Shown here: one piece after another, positions 1 to 10,700 of the stretch
Layout: each line of letters begins with the position of its first letter
Numbering within the stretch: the first letter of the stretch is position 1
Source: Calliopum simillimum
Lineage: Eukaryota; Arthropoda; Insecta; Diptera; Lauxaniidae
NCBI GenBank assembly: GCA_951812925.1
Contig: OX638368.1
Span: forward strand, 20,337,187 to 20,401,186
Direction of reading: 5' to 3'
Length of the DNA stretch: 64,000 bases
Position numbers and translations under genes: made by a program
The notes under the pieces: model-generated
Told to the model about the DNA's origin: nothing
What the model saw: only the letters and a program-made list of their open reading frames with translations
Database searches by the model: none

Positions 1-805
1 TAGTCCTTAGTATTTGAGTGAAATTTAGTTGGATTATCTAAAAAAAACGTTTTCAGCATAGCGTTTTGAAGCTTTTGCTTATATGGGTGGTGCCACGCCC
101 TATTGTCCGAGTTCGTCTAGTTTTAACTCAGAGCGTGCATTTATAGTCCTTAGAATTTGAGTGAATTTTAGTTCGATTATCTTAAAAAACGCTTTCAGTA
201 CAGCGCTTTGAATTTGCTTGTATGGGAGATGCCACGCCCTCTTGTCCGATTTAATCCAGTTTTTGTTGAGAACTTACATTTAAAGTTCTTAGTGTTTGTG
301 TAAAATTTAGTTCGATTATTTCAAAAAACGCTTTCAGTATAGCGTTTTGAAGCTTTTGCTTGTATGGGAGGTGCCACGCCCTCTTGTCAGAATTTTTCCA
401 GTTTTTGCTCAAAGCTTGCGCTTACAATTCGTAGTGTTATGTGTATTTTAGTTGCATTGTCGTGAAAAATACTCCTAAAGTTGCATTTTGAATATATTTA
501 ATGTATGGGCGGTAGGCGTATCCGTGTTGACCGATTTCGCTCATTTTCAATCCCACGAGCTAACTTTGACGACGAAGGCAGTGTACCAAATTTCATTGAA
601 TTATCTTACTCAGTTTTCCCAAAAAATTTATTTCCACGCACAGACAGCCAACCACTCAGCCAGACAGACGGACATGGCTATATCGATTCAGGAAGTGACG
701 CTGATCAAAAATATATACACTTTTCTATATCTGGCACGCCTCCTTCTCTGCGTTACAAACGGAAGGGCAAAGTGAATATACCCTGGGTGTGGGTGTAGGG
801 TATAG
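1..805 (-). mobile_element. DINE-1/mini-me-like repeat (copy A), cut by window edge
   Basis: The terminal motif CCCTGGGTG-TGGGTGTAGGGTATA at about 780-804, read on the minus strand, is the same start seen in the copies at 7211, 30872 and 59803. It is followed on the minus strand by a conserved core with a GTCTGTCTGGCTGG-type (GTCY) proto-microsatellite (about 655-675). A tandem array of roughly 140-bp units then carries GGTGCCACGCCCT in each unit (about 90, 230 and 375). This architecture is what is known for DINE-1/mini-me non-autonomous Helitrons of flies. The assignment is by architecture, not by database match. Short open frames inside (488-800) are a by-product of the repeat core and are not genes. 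Confidence 0.75.
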
Positions 806-1329
806 CCGGAAATGGTGGAGTCATATTACACAGTGCTGCATGAAAAATCCAAACATCTTTTTGAATGCTGTTCCTGAAAGCACATGATGTTATTAGGAAA
901 ACCCTATCTGTGTTTCGGTTGTTTGGCTCCAAGTCGAATTTTATAATAGGGTAAGAGAGGGAAATATGGACCACCAATCAAACTCAAAAAACATAAAATA
1001 GACTGACTTCAGACCACGTTCAGCTTTCGTGATATTCAAATCTTTAGTAACATTAAAACACCTGGAAAATACATACGTGGTCTGTTAAACCATATAAATC
1101 TTAAAGAAGAATAGCCTTAATTTCAGATGCAATAACAGGTTTTTGGAGGAAACTCATGATGTGACTTAATCTCAAATATATCGTGTTTTCCCCCCATTTC
1201 GACAAAGATATCGCGAAAACTGAAACCAAACCTGGTTTAGAAAATTGATCTCGTGTTTCAAATTTATTTTATTTACATAATTCTTTATACTCATATAAAA
1301 ATAATTTTTTGTTAATTCTTCTTGCGCAG
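806..1329. other. Intronic DNA upstream of the first visible Cdep exon
   Basis: No coding exon is visible. A short motif around 943-975 (TAGGGTAAGAGAGGGAAATA) recurs nearly identically at about 37316-37340, so it is probably the edge of a small repeat family. The stretch ends in a polypyrimidine tract and acceptor CTTGCGCAG before the exon at 1330. Confidence 0.5.
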
Positions 1330-4300
1330 ATGTATATCACGGTATAAATGGCAACATGTCCTTGGACCGACGTGGAGAAGTTGTAGCATCACCAAATCGT
1401 TACGACTTAACTTTGGGTTCAGATAAATCATCTTCATTATCACGTTCAGAAGCCGGCACATATGATGTCATACAGGCGGAGATACAACATGCCAAACGTC
1501 AAGAATTGGCCACAGGTGTTGCAGCCAATAATAACAATAATAATGGTACAATTGGTGCATTAAATGCTCAGGACGCTGAAGCGGAAGCCAAAAAAAGGGT
1601 AATTGTTTGAAAGTTATTACGATATTGAATTTACTTTGTACTAACAAAATATTTCCTTTTGTCTTTTCTCCAGAAATGGCCCACTGAAAAATCATATTTC
1701 CTAGCAAAGGAACTGCTCATGACGGAGCGCACATATAAAAAAGATTTGGATATATTAAATGCATCATTCCGTCAGGAACTTTCCGTCGAAGATGTTGAAA
1801 ACTTACAGCCGCTCTTTGAAATGTTAGATTCCATGGCACAGCATCATAACACATTCTTGCGTGACATTGAACATCGTATGGTGCTGTGGGAAGGACGTGG
1901 TACACATGATACACATCGCATTGGTGACGTTATGATGAAAAATATGGCTGCATTGCCAATTTACGATGAATACGTACAATCACATATTGAAATTTTGCAT
2001 TGTTTAAATGAAATGTTCGAAACGGATAATCGTTTTCAACAGATTTATAAAGATTTTGAGCAGCAAAAAATTTGCTATCTACCAATTGGTGAATTATTGT
2101 TGAAGCCATTAAATCGCATGCTGCACTATCAGTTAATACTTGAACGTACGTCTGTGAACAAAAGTGTGAAGTTTTCATTCAACTAATATATTTTTTTTCC
2201 TTTTCATCTTTTATAGGCCTCTGTGATTTTTATACCGATGAACACATCGATTACGCTGATTGTCAGGCCGTCTATCATATACTTTTACGTACCACTAAAC
2301 ATGTACGCGAACAATTGCCTGAATCGGAAAATTATGTGCAATTATGTGAACTACAGCGTGATATCAATGGTTTCGATAAACTCGTACAAAATCAACGTAG
2401 ACTGATACGACAAGGCTGTCTTCTTAAACATTCCAAACGTGGTCTACAACAGCGTATGTTCTTCCTCTTTTCGGATATTTTAATTTATGGCACTAAATCA
2501 CCGATTGATCAATCATTTCGTATACTTGGGCATGTGCCAGTACGTTCCCTCTTAACGGAAAATGCTGAACATAATACATTTTCAATATTTGGTGGACATA
2601 GCGCTATAACTGTCAGCGCAGGCACAACTGCTGAGAAGACTCTCTGGCTGGCTGAATTGTCAAAAGCTGCAGTGGATATTAAGAGCAAACCACCGACACA
2701 ATTGACATTAACTTCTTTGAAGAATTGCAGTGAGTATAATTGGAATAAAATAAGTATTTTTTTTTCTTTTAATTAAGTTAATATACAAGTATTATATTAG
2801 CGAGTGTAAATAATATTATCGGGTTATCCATATTTAAATTAAGAACTAGCTCTTTTAAATCTGCTGAATGTTGTATACTAGATAATTAAGATTTTGTCTC
2901 TTTTTTCTTCAGCAAATCGTTTATCTCCAACAATTCTTCTATCGTACAGATATTGAATCCTTTATCCTTCTCAGTAATGTATATCTCATCATCCCATTCA
3001 AGAAAAAAAAAAAGGAATACAATCTTTATTGCGCAGTAGAGCCCTCCACAAGACATTGAAATATTGTGTTTATTTTTACTCTCACATTTTAGACTGAATC
3101 GAAGTATTTGATCCAAAAAATTCAAGATTCAAATCTTCACTGTACACTGATTTCATTTTAATACTGTAGTACTCTGATTTGCATTATCACTGTAAACAAA
3201 ACACTGATTCTAACGAATATTTCAATGTACTGTACAGTGACAGTTTTAAACGTGCGAGTAGAAAACTACAATAAAATTAATGATGATTGAAGTAGCTTTC
3301 ATACATATTTGCGAGAGAGAGAGCGTAAACAAAAAATAAAGCATAAGAAGAGAGCGAAAAACTACTTTTGATACCAAATTAGCATTTTGTAGTGTACACT
3401 TCTACATCAGTATATGAACTGAAATGAAGCAAATCAAACACGACAGGTCTGTGCAGTATTTGTTTTTTCTTCTTTCATATCCAAGTACTTTAGACGCGAC
3501 ACTGAACTGAAGTATTTGATAAATAATAAGCTGATACAAGGCATATCGTGTCTTAAAACGAAATGTTTGTAACAAGACGTCTTGTGCAGACTGCTATTAC
3601 ACAATTAAGTGATCTTTAATCCTAGGCCTTTATTGACCTCCTAGCCATAGAAAATTCGATTATCGTAAAAACTTAAATTGACTTTTGAAGTTGTATAGTA
3701 CTAACTACAGATAGTGTTCTTTCAAAACAAGCCCTAATTACAGACAAATCACGTTTTACTGATACATTTAACCCAACTCGTGGATATAAAATAGTAAGTC
3801 ATATCTGAAACTCTACAAATGTGAACTAAAAATAGTCTGAAACACTGCAACAGCCTAGCAATTCTACCTGAATCTCTGTTAAACATCTATTACTACTGAA
3901 AGTTATCTCTAAATATCTTTGACGACGTGCTATATAAAAAATAAAAAACTGTTGGTACCCTACAAATGTTTTAATAAAAAATTACACGAAACGTTTCCTA
4001 AAGCAACAAGTTTGTCTACCGATAAAATCTATTCAGGTTCGGTAGATATAGGGACTACGTACAAAGACCCTTCCAACAAGGTGCATAACAAATAATTTTA
4101 TTTGCTGTATTATATAATGATTAGAATCACATCATTGACTTTAATCTGAAGCAAATATGACAAAAATCTAATCGAACTTTTCAAATGAATATACGATTTA
4201 AAAATATTGAAACTCTTTTGAATACTTTAAAGCATGAAATAAAAATCTAAAAATTTTATTTTTATGACTGGCAAGAAAAGAAAGATGCAATCAGTGCTTG

Positions 4301-5002
4301 TAAGTAAAACAGTACGCCCCGCCACCAACACATACTATTCAATAAAATATTTATATGAATTTAAATAATAAATTTTTTCTCTCCCTATTTAGGCTCCTCC
4401 GAAGAAGGACTCGACATGTGCGGTCTGACGAACGGCAACAACAGCAATCACAACACCACCACCACCAACGGCAACAACAGTCAACAACAACTACAAGCAG
4501 CGCAAAATACACAAAACAAAACGCCACCCTCGCGCAGCAACACAGCGCTCCACGTTTGTTGGCATCGTGGCGCAACCGTCGGTTTAGGCGATCACCTCAT
4601 CGGCGCTGAAAATCAATTATCCGGTTATTTGTTGCGTAAATTTAAGAATAGCTCTGGTTGGCAAAAACTCTGGGTTGTTTTTACATCGTTCTGTTTATAT
4701 TTCTATAAGAGCTATCAAGATGAATTTGCTTTAGCTAGTTTACCGCTATTAGGATATACTGTTGGACCACCAGGACATCAGGATGCAGTGCAAAAGGAAT
4801 TTGTATTTAAATTATCATTTAAAAATCACGTTTATTTCTTTCGCGCCGAAAGTTTGCACACATATAACAGGTAAGTGGTCGTCTTATGAGTTTTACTTTA
4901 GTATTTTAAAACAAAAATATTTTATTTACTTTAAGGTGGCTTGAGGTTTTGCGCAGCACAACACAAACTCAGGATTTTAAAAATCTACACGTTACCAATT
5001 GA
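1330..5002 (+). CDS. Cdep: Cdep, FARP-type RhoGEF, 3' half (DH-PH-PH)
   Basis: This is a guanine-nucleotide exchange factor for Rho-family GTPases, orthologous to vertebrate FARP1/2 (FERM, RhoGEF and PH protein); it acts at the cell cortex. Exons read directly from the sequence: 1330-1598, 1674-2145, 2217-2729, 4393-4870 and 4936-5002, all with GT-AG borders and compatible phases. They give 598 visible residues and a TGA at 5000-5002. The linker is residues 1-89. The DH domain spans about 92-290, opening with SYFLAKELLMTERTYKKDL and holding the late helix LLLKPLNRMLHYQLILER. PH1 is about 308-405 (GCLLKHSKRGLQQRMFFLFS). A low-complexity Asn/Thr/Gln linker covers about 429-465. PH2 is about 493-590 (LSGYLLRKF, GWQKLWVVF, then a C-terminal WLEVLR helix). 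The FERM part must lie left of the window. The symbol follows the fly orthologue recognised from domain order and sequence. The gene converges with Ubc6. Confidence 0.93.
2730..4392 (+). other. Cdep intron between PH1 and PH2 exons
   Basis: This 1.66-kb intron has donor GTGAGT and acceptor TCCCTATTTAG. It is AT-rich. I see no open frame with protein-like composition and no clear mobile element, though the short (GA)n run near 3312-3322 is visible. Confidence 0.7.
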
Positions 5003-5650
5003 GTGTATCCCTTTGCCTAGCAGAAAATCTGTCAGCTTATACCACTTATTTATAATGTCAGTGCAATTTGCAAAACGAAAATTTATACGAAATTAAGCGT
5101 ATTTACTTTTACATACATATGTCTTACCACTATCGTAACTAATGACTATTTTATTATATACTATAAACTATACTTTTTCATGTTTTATATTTTATGTTTC
5201 AATATTCGACTGTAGTTTTAATAAAAACGTAATTTTATGTTTTTATTGTTTTAGCTATTTAAGAAGTAATTATTATACAATTTATATTGTACGTAGTAAG
5301 AGTCATGGTGTCAACAAAAAAAAAATTGTTTTATTTTTCTTGTATATAATATTAAGATGAATGAATTCGTTCATTCAAGCGTTAGATTTTTGCAAATGTT
5401 TGTCATAAATATAATTAAGTATTATTAAAATGATATAAAAATAAAGAAACGATTGATTATTGTGCGCATTTATGAAAAGCAAATAAAATACATACCTTAT
5501 GTGGCCTTTAAATGATACGAAAGTTAATCCATACACATACATAACTATACTTTAGAACATTTAACTAAATATTTTTGTATAATGATTATATTTCTTATTA
5601 AACAAGTTAATAAATTTTATAAATAAACAATTATTAATACCAAAAAAAAA
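5003..5650 (+). other. Cdep 3' untranslated region with poly(A) signals
   Basis: This AT-rich stretch follows the Cdep stop codon. Candidate AATAAA hexamers include those near 5440, 5485 and 5622. The last is followed within 20 bases by an A-run at 5642, after which the sequence changes to repeat-like DNA. The exact cleavage site is inferred. Confidence 0.55.
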
Positions 5651-5669
5651 AAAGTTTTATTTTATTGCC

Positions 5670-6875
5670 GACGACGCACAGTGGTCTAGAATGATGTCCT
5701 AGCTGGTCATAACTCTTTCCTGGCTATTATGTATAAAAAAAAAATATCAGCTTTAATGTTTTATGGGTCGCTGACTCTAAATCTGGAAACGATTTTTTAA
5801 AAATCAGGATGACGCACAGTGCGTTGAGCCCATACAAGCAATGGTCAAAAATAGAAGGAGTGGTTGGATATCGATGAAATTTGGTACTATAAGTAATTTG
5901 GGGTCGCTGAGCTCAGATTTGTTGTAAACTTTATAGTTTTGCTAAAAACCAGGTATTTAGGACGATTTTCTTAAGGTCCACATATAACGATGATGAAAAA
6001 GTAATGTTTAATGTTAACAAATGAAATCTACGTAGTAGAAATAATGTTTTTTGTACTTGTGAGACCATTTGTGTTCATAAAAACAAAAAAAAAATTTTCA
6101 ACATAAATTTTATATTTCATACAAATTTTTCGTTTTATGCATTTTTTAAAAAAAGAAAAAAAATATTTGTAGGACGAAGTAGGAAAAGTTATTTGCAGTT
6201 CTTGATTATATAGAATTTGAACTAGTAGATTAAGAAAAAAAACGGCACTTATTTTTATAAGATTTGTTTTTTTTTTTTCATCGAAATTTGTCAATTTCTG
6301 AAGTTTTTCATTTGATAATATCGTGTATTAAAATCACTACAATATACATCAAATTATATATTTTCCAAAATTTTTTAGTTTTATTTATTTACTCAAATAT
6401 TATTTATAATAAAAAACTTTACTTCGCTTAGTTTAATCAAAAGACAAATTTTTGATAATTATTTGTTTAAGAGAACCCAAAACGAAGTGTAGCCAAAACT
6501 GAGTTTTTCCCCTAATTATTTTGTTTTTATTTTATTGATTGTCGATTGATACCAATATTATTAGGTTTCGAGTCACAAAAAATTTTGATTTTTGCCCACT
6601 AGCCAACGCAGTGTGTGACGGATCCATAATTGAACATTTTCTTAAAAACTGATTATATCACTACAAAATTTTGACAAGGGGGGTTTTTGAGGTCGCTGAT
6701 TTTGAACTTGTTATAATCTTTTTTGTAAACAAAATGGCAAATTCAAAATGGCAGACAATTTTTTCAAAAGTTGATTATATCACGACCAAATTGTGGCTGG
6801 TGGGTTTTTTGAGGTTACGTAGGCAGGCTGCTATACGAGTATATATTTCTGGCCTAGGAAACACTATTAGGCGAG
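5670..6875. repeat. Degenerate repeat DNA between Cdep and the 6.9-8.6 kb foldback
   Basis: The motif GACGCACAGTG occurs at about 5673 and 5811, and an inverted relative (CACTGTGCGACGCG) sits at about 20930. Phrases such as GGGTCGCTGA followed by a shared AT-rich context recur (5765, 5900, 6695). These look like degraded copies of an inverted-repeat element. No gene is visible. Confidence 0.4.
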
Positions 6876-7210
6876 GAGCCGGCAATACTAGAAGTGCCGT
6901 CATGGCGGATTCTGAAATTTTTATGCAAAATGGTAGTTTACTCTAAGACGAATAGGAAAAGCTTGGTCAGCGTGGTTATAGCATGGCAGAAATATTTTTA
7001 AATGATTTTTGAATTATTAAATTTTCGGAATGTTTTGCCGTCATCGCGGTTTTTGATCAATCTTAATATTAATTGATGATAAATTTCATAACCATTCAGA
7101 AGAAATTCGGCCGACCAAATTTTTTTTTGCCGAAAATGACCGGCAGACCTATTTTAATGGTGCTACAGTGGGTACAATTTATCTGTTATCACGGAAATTT
7201 GTTTGTTTTT

Positions 7211-8146
7211 ATACCCTACACCCAGGGTATATTCACTTTGTCCTTCCGTTTGTAACGCAGAGAAGAAGGCGTGGCAGATATAGAAAAGTATATATATTCT
7301 TGATCAGCGTCACCTCCTGAGTCGATATAGCCATGTCCGTCTGTCTGGCTGGCTGGCTGGCTGGGTGTGTGTGGAAATACATTTTTTGGGAAAACTGAGC
7401 AACATAATTCAATGAAATTTGGTATTCTGCCTCCGTCGTAAAAGTTAGCTCGGGGGATTGAAAATGAGCGAAATCGGTCAACGGCCACGCCTACCGCCCA
7501 TACAAAAATTAATTCAAAATGCAATAATAAGAGCATTATTTGCAATAACAGAAGCAAAATACACATAAATACTAGGGAAAGTAAGTATAAGCTCTGAGCA
7601 AAAACTAGGCGAATTCGGGCTAGAGGGCGTGGCACCTCCCATATAAACAAAAGTTTCAAAATGTTACACGGAAAGCGTTTTTTTAGATAACCCAACCAAA
7701 TTACACTCAAGCACTCGGATTTATAAATGCAAGCTATACGCAAGATTTAGGTAAACTCGGACAAGAGGGCATGGCACCACCCATATATGCAAATGTTTCA
7801 AAATTATATAATGAAAGTGTTTTTTGAGGTAATCCAACCAAATTTAACTCAAACACGAAGAACATTAATTGTAAACTCTGAGCTTAAAGTAGGTGAAGTA
7901 GGATTAGAGGGCGTGGCACCTCCCATATAAGCGAAAGTTTCAAAATGCTACACTGAAAGATAACCGAATTTTACTCAAACTTTCAGAACAGTAAATGCAA
8001 GCTCTACAAAATCAAGGTAAGCTCGGAGGTGAGGGCGTGGCACTTCCCATATAAGCAATTTGTTCTTATACTCTCCTAATAATATACTTGAAATGCAGTG
8101 TAGGGTATTTAGTTTTTGGCCAGGCCAAAGATACTACCCTTACTAG
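7211..8146 (+). mobile_element. DINE-1/mini-me-like element (copy B), full length
   Basis: It starts ATACCCTACACCCAGGGTAT, a short inverted repeat by itself. The core around 7335-7375 has the GTCTGTCTGGCTGGCTGG proto-microsatellite. Tandem units marked by GGGCGTGGCACCTCCCATAT or near variants begin at 7625, 7767, 7909 and 8033, giving a period near 142 bp with the last unit shorter. The 3' end has a hairpin-capable stretch (TTTTTGGCC and GGCCAAAGA within AGGGTAT...TACCCT) and then CTAG at 8143-8146. A 3' hairpin followed by CTRR is the Helitron signature, so a non-autonomous Helitron is the best call. Confidence 0.8.
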
Positions 8147-8168
8147 TTTTTTTTAATTTACGTGTTTC

Positions 8169-8297
8169 AGGGCCATTTTCACAATGTCCAGTTAAAATTT
8201 AACTTTCAGATAAATAAAAATTTTGTATGAAATTTTATGTCAAAGTGTCAGTTAAAGTTCCAGTTAATTCTTAACTGAACATTGTGAAAATGGCCCT
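8169..8297. mobile_element. 129-bp MITE, family with GGGCCATTTTCACAATG ends
   Basis: The terminal inverted repeats AGGGCCATTTTCACAATG and CATTGTGAAAATGGCCCT are nearly perfect. A second copy in opposite internal orientation lies at 23407-23547 and shares the internal block AACTTTCAGATAAATAAAAA. It has no coding capacity. The superfamily is unassigned because no target-site duplication is obvious. Confidence 0.8.
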
Positions 8298-8649
8298 AAA
8301 TGTCAAATTTAAAAATATCTTGGTATGCGAGCTTAAAAACTGCCGGAAGTACCCACTGTCGCACCATTAAAATAGGTCTGCCGGTCTATTTCGGATTTTT
8401 CTGAACGGTTATGAAATTTATCATCGATTAATATCAAGATTGACCAAAATCCGCGATGACGGCAAAACATTCCGAAAATTTAATAATTCAAAAATCATTT
8501 AAAGATATTTCTGCCAGGCTATAACCACGCTGACCAAGCTTTTCTTATTCGTCTTAATGTAAACTACTGTTTTGCATTAAAAATTTCAGAATTCGCGATG
8601 ACGGCACTTTTAGTATTGCCGGCTCCCGGACTATATAGTCAATAGCTAA

Positions 8650-9160
8650 AATCTGGCAACACCATAATAAAGTTTGACATTTTTTAGCATAAACGTACTC
8701 AGAACGTTTTGACGTACGACCATCATTTGTGTTGTTTATAGTGACTTGAAAAAATCAATTTGGGAAAAAAATGAAATTAACTCGTGAACATTTTCGTGCG
8801 ATCATTTTTCACAACTTTCGACGTGGATTATCACGACAAGAGTGCATCGATGAACGAAAATCTTTGTATGGCGATGAAGCACCATCCTATAGCACTGTGA
8901 AAAACTGGTTTAATGAATTCAATCGTTTCCGACGCTCGCTCAAAGGCGAATTCCGTGAAGGTCGTCCAAAAACGGCCGTTGTGCCAGAAAACATTGATGC
9001 CGTGCGTTAACTAATAATGCAAGATCGTCATGTGACATACCGTGAGATAGAGGCATCCTTGGGCATTAGTTCCACTCCAATACATTTGATTTTGCATGAA
9101 CACTTAGTTGTAAAAAACTTTTGTTCTCGTTGGAAACCCCATAATATATCAATCGCTTAA
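8650..9160 (+). pseudogene. mariner transposase relic (N-terminal half)
   Basis: An ATG at 8771 opens a frame typical of mariner transposases: EHFRAIIFHNFRRGLSRQEC, then SYSTVKNWFNEF and GRPKTAVV. These are the two helix-turn-helix DNA-binding modules of the Tc1/mariner family. At 9008-9010 a TAA stands where relatives have a Glu codon. The frame then stays recognisable (LIMQDRHVTYREIEASLGIS, then HNISIA) to a TAA at 9158-9160. The catalytic DD34D half is absent. A foldback element starts at about 9165, so the copy is both mutated and truncated or interrupted. Sequence from about 8660 to 8770 is probably its 5' terminal region. It cannot produce an active enzyme. Confidence 0.88.
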
Positions 9161-9164
9161 ATTA

Positions 9165-10416
9165 CACTGTTCGGCACAAAAAAAAAAAAAAAACACATGA
9201 GAAAATCCAAAAAATTCTTAAAGTAGACGTTCAAAAAAAATACCCGTGTCTCGTGGTTTTTCGCCAGCACGTCACATTTTTTTTAATCGATTTTTAAAGT
9301 TTTTTTATCCACTGTACATGAAAAAAACAAAAATACCGCATTCTTGTGTTAAATCGATGAATTTAACTATGTATATGATCCTTACATTTAAAGTGTATCA
9401 TGTGTTCAGCAAACTTATGCAGGATATTGCGGGGAATATTTTTGTAGAAAATTTTAACTCTGTTTACATGTGGGGGGGGGTAATTTTTGTCCTTTTTTTT
9501 AAAAGGTACAAAAATGACACCTAAAACAGGGAAATATTGAGTCAGTATGTACTACAGAAATATTTACCATACAATTTCTCTACTAGTTGCTGAACACTAA
9601 AAAAGCAAAATTTTATCCCGAAAGCGAAAAAATCGTTTAAATCAGTAAGCAGTTCTAACATTCCAAATTTCACCCCACTGTAAAACTCTAAACTACATTT
9701 TGGACAAAACTCGTTCTCACAAGATCATAACGAAATCATACAAGGATCATTTTCCTAGAATTCATTAACCTATTATATCCTGTTTTTAGGGATCTTTTTG
9801 ACCCCTTTTTCTAAAACTGAGCCACAATGGGTTAAAAAAATTTGCAAAATTATCCTACAAAAAATTTCACTTAAAGTTACCAAAGACGAAAAATTCTTAA
9901 AACTTAAGGTAAGCGCGTTAGGGATGTAATTAATATGCAATGTGAAAAGTCCTAATTGATTTTAACGATTTTTTTGGTTTCGGGCTCAAATTTCGACCTT
10001 TACGTTTTTAGAAACTTGTAGTGAAATTTTATAGCGAATATTTCTGTAGTACATACTGACTCAATATTTCCCTGTTTGGGGTGTCATTTTTGTACCTTTT
10101 TAAGAAAAGAGCAAAAATGACCCACATGTGGGGGTTACACAGACTTAAAATTTGCTACAAAAATATTCCCCGCAATATCGTGCATAAGTTGGCTGAACAC
10201 ATAATACACCTCAGATGTAAGGATCATATAGTTAAATTCATCGATTTTGGTATTTTTGGTTTTTTCATGTACAGTGGATAAAAAAACTTCAAAAATAGAT
10301 TAAAAAAAATGTGAGGTGCTGGAGAAAAACCACGAGAAGCGGGTATTTTTTTTTAACGTCTACTTTAAGATTTTTTTGGATTTTCTAATGTGTTTTTAAA
10401 AGTGTCGAACTGCTGT
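9165..10416. mobile_element. Long foldback element (about 1.25 kb) abutting mariner relic
   Basis: The ends are CACTGTTCGGCAC (left) and, inverted, CAGTTCGACAC (right). The arms cover roughly 9165-9570 and 10040-10416. Shared inverted landmarks are AAATCC followed by A/T tracts, TTATCCACTGTACATGAAAA, GATATTGCGGGGAATATTTT and AGGGAAATATTGAGTCAGTA. The left end sits directly after the mariner fragment. No protein is encoded and the open frames inside are spurious. The terminal sequence resembles Tc1/mariner-type ends, but the class is uncertain. Confidence 0.8.
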
Positions 10417-10449
10417 CATTACTTACTCAGATGTTATATATTACTGTTG

Positions 10450-10700
10450 TATCTGAAATATTCACAAAGTTATGGCGATTTAAAATTTTGGTCTATAATA
10501 GAGGTGGTGGTGTCCTTAACCCGATCAAGCCCATTTTCAAGAAGTGACTTAATGCTATTAATACTGCCTCAGATATATAATATTATTTTTGTACTTCCAA
10601 TATTTACGTAGTTATGGCGATTACAAATTTTTGGTTATAAGGGAGGTGGGCGTGTTCTTGACATGATCACGCCCATTTTCAACAAATAAATAGATCCTAC
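10450..10700. repeat. Two imperfect direct repeats of about 165 bp
   Basis: The blocks around 10450-10530 and 10610-10690 share AGTTATGGCGATT and a GAGGTGG...CCCATTTTCA core with an ATCA(A/C)GCCCATTTTCA phrase. A similar CACGCCCATTTT phrase occurs at 20820. This is probably a leftover of a tandem-repeat-bearing element. Confidence 0.5.

Larger units (their letters stand above)
6876..8626. repeat. Foldback element with two younger insertions in its loop
   Basis: The left arm, 6876-7174, begins GAGCCGGCAATACTAGAAGT. It is matched in inverse orientation by 8349-8626, ending ACTTTTAGTATTGCCGGCTC. Shared internal landmarks include CGGAATGTTTTGCCGTCATC and AAGCTTGGTCAGCGTGGTTA. The arms are about 280-300 bp and clearly homologous, with small indels. 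The loop carries a DINE-1-like element (7211-8146) and a small MITE (8169-8297). No transposase is visible inside. Confidence 0.8.

Noticed and set aside
488..798. Overlapping open frames of 95-97 codons, repeated in similar form near 7233, 31011 and 59594
   Set aside because: They lie in the conserved core of the DINE-1-like repeat, exist in several frames at once and are not preserved as proteins between copies. Conservation is at DNA level.
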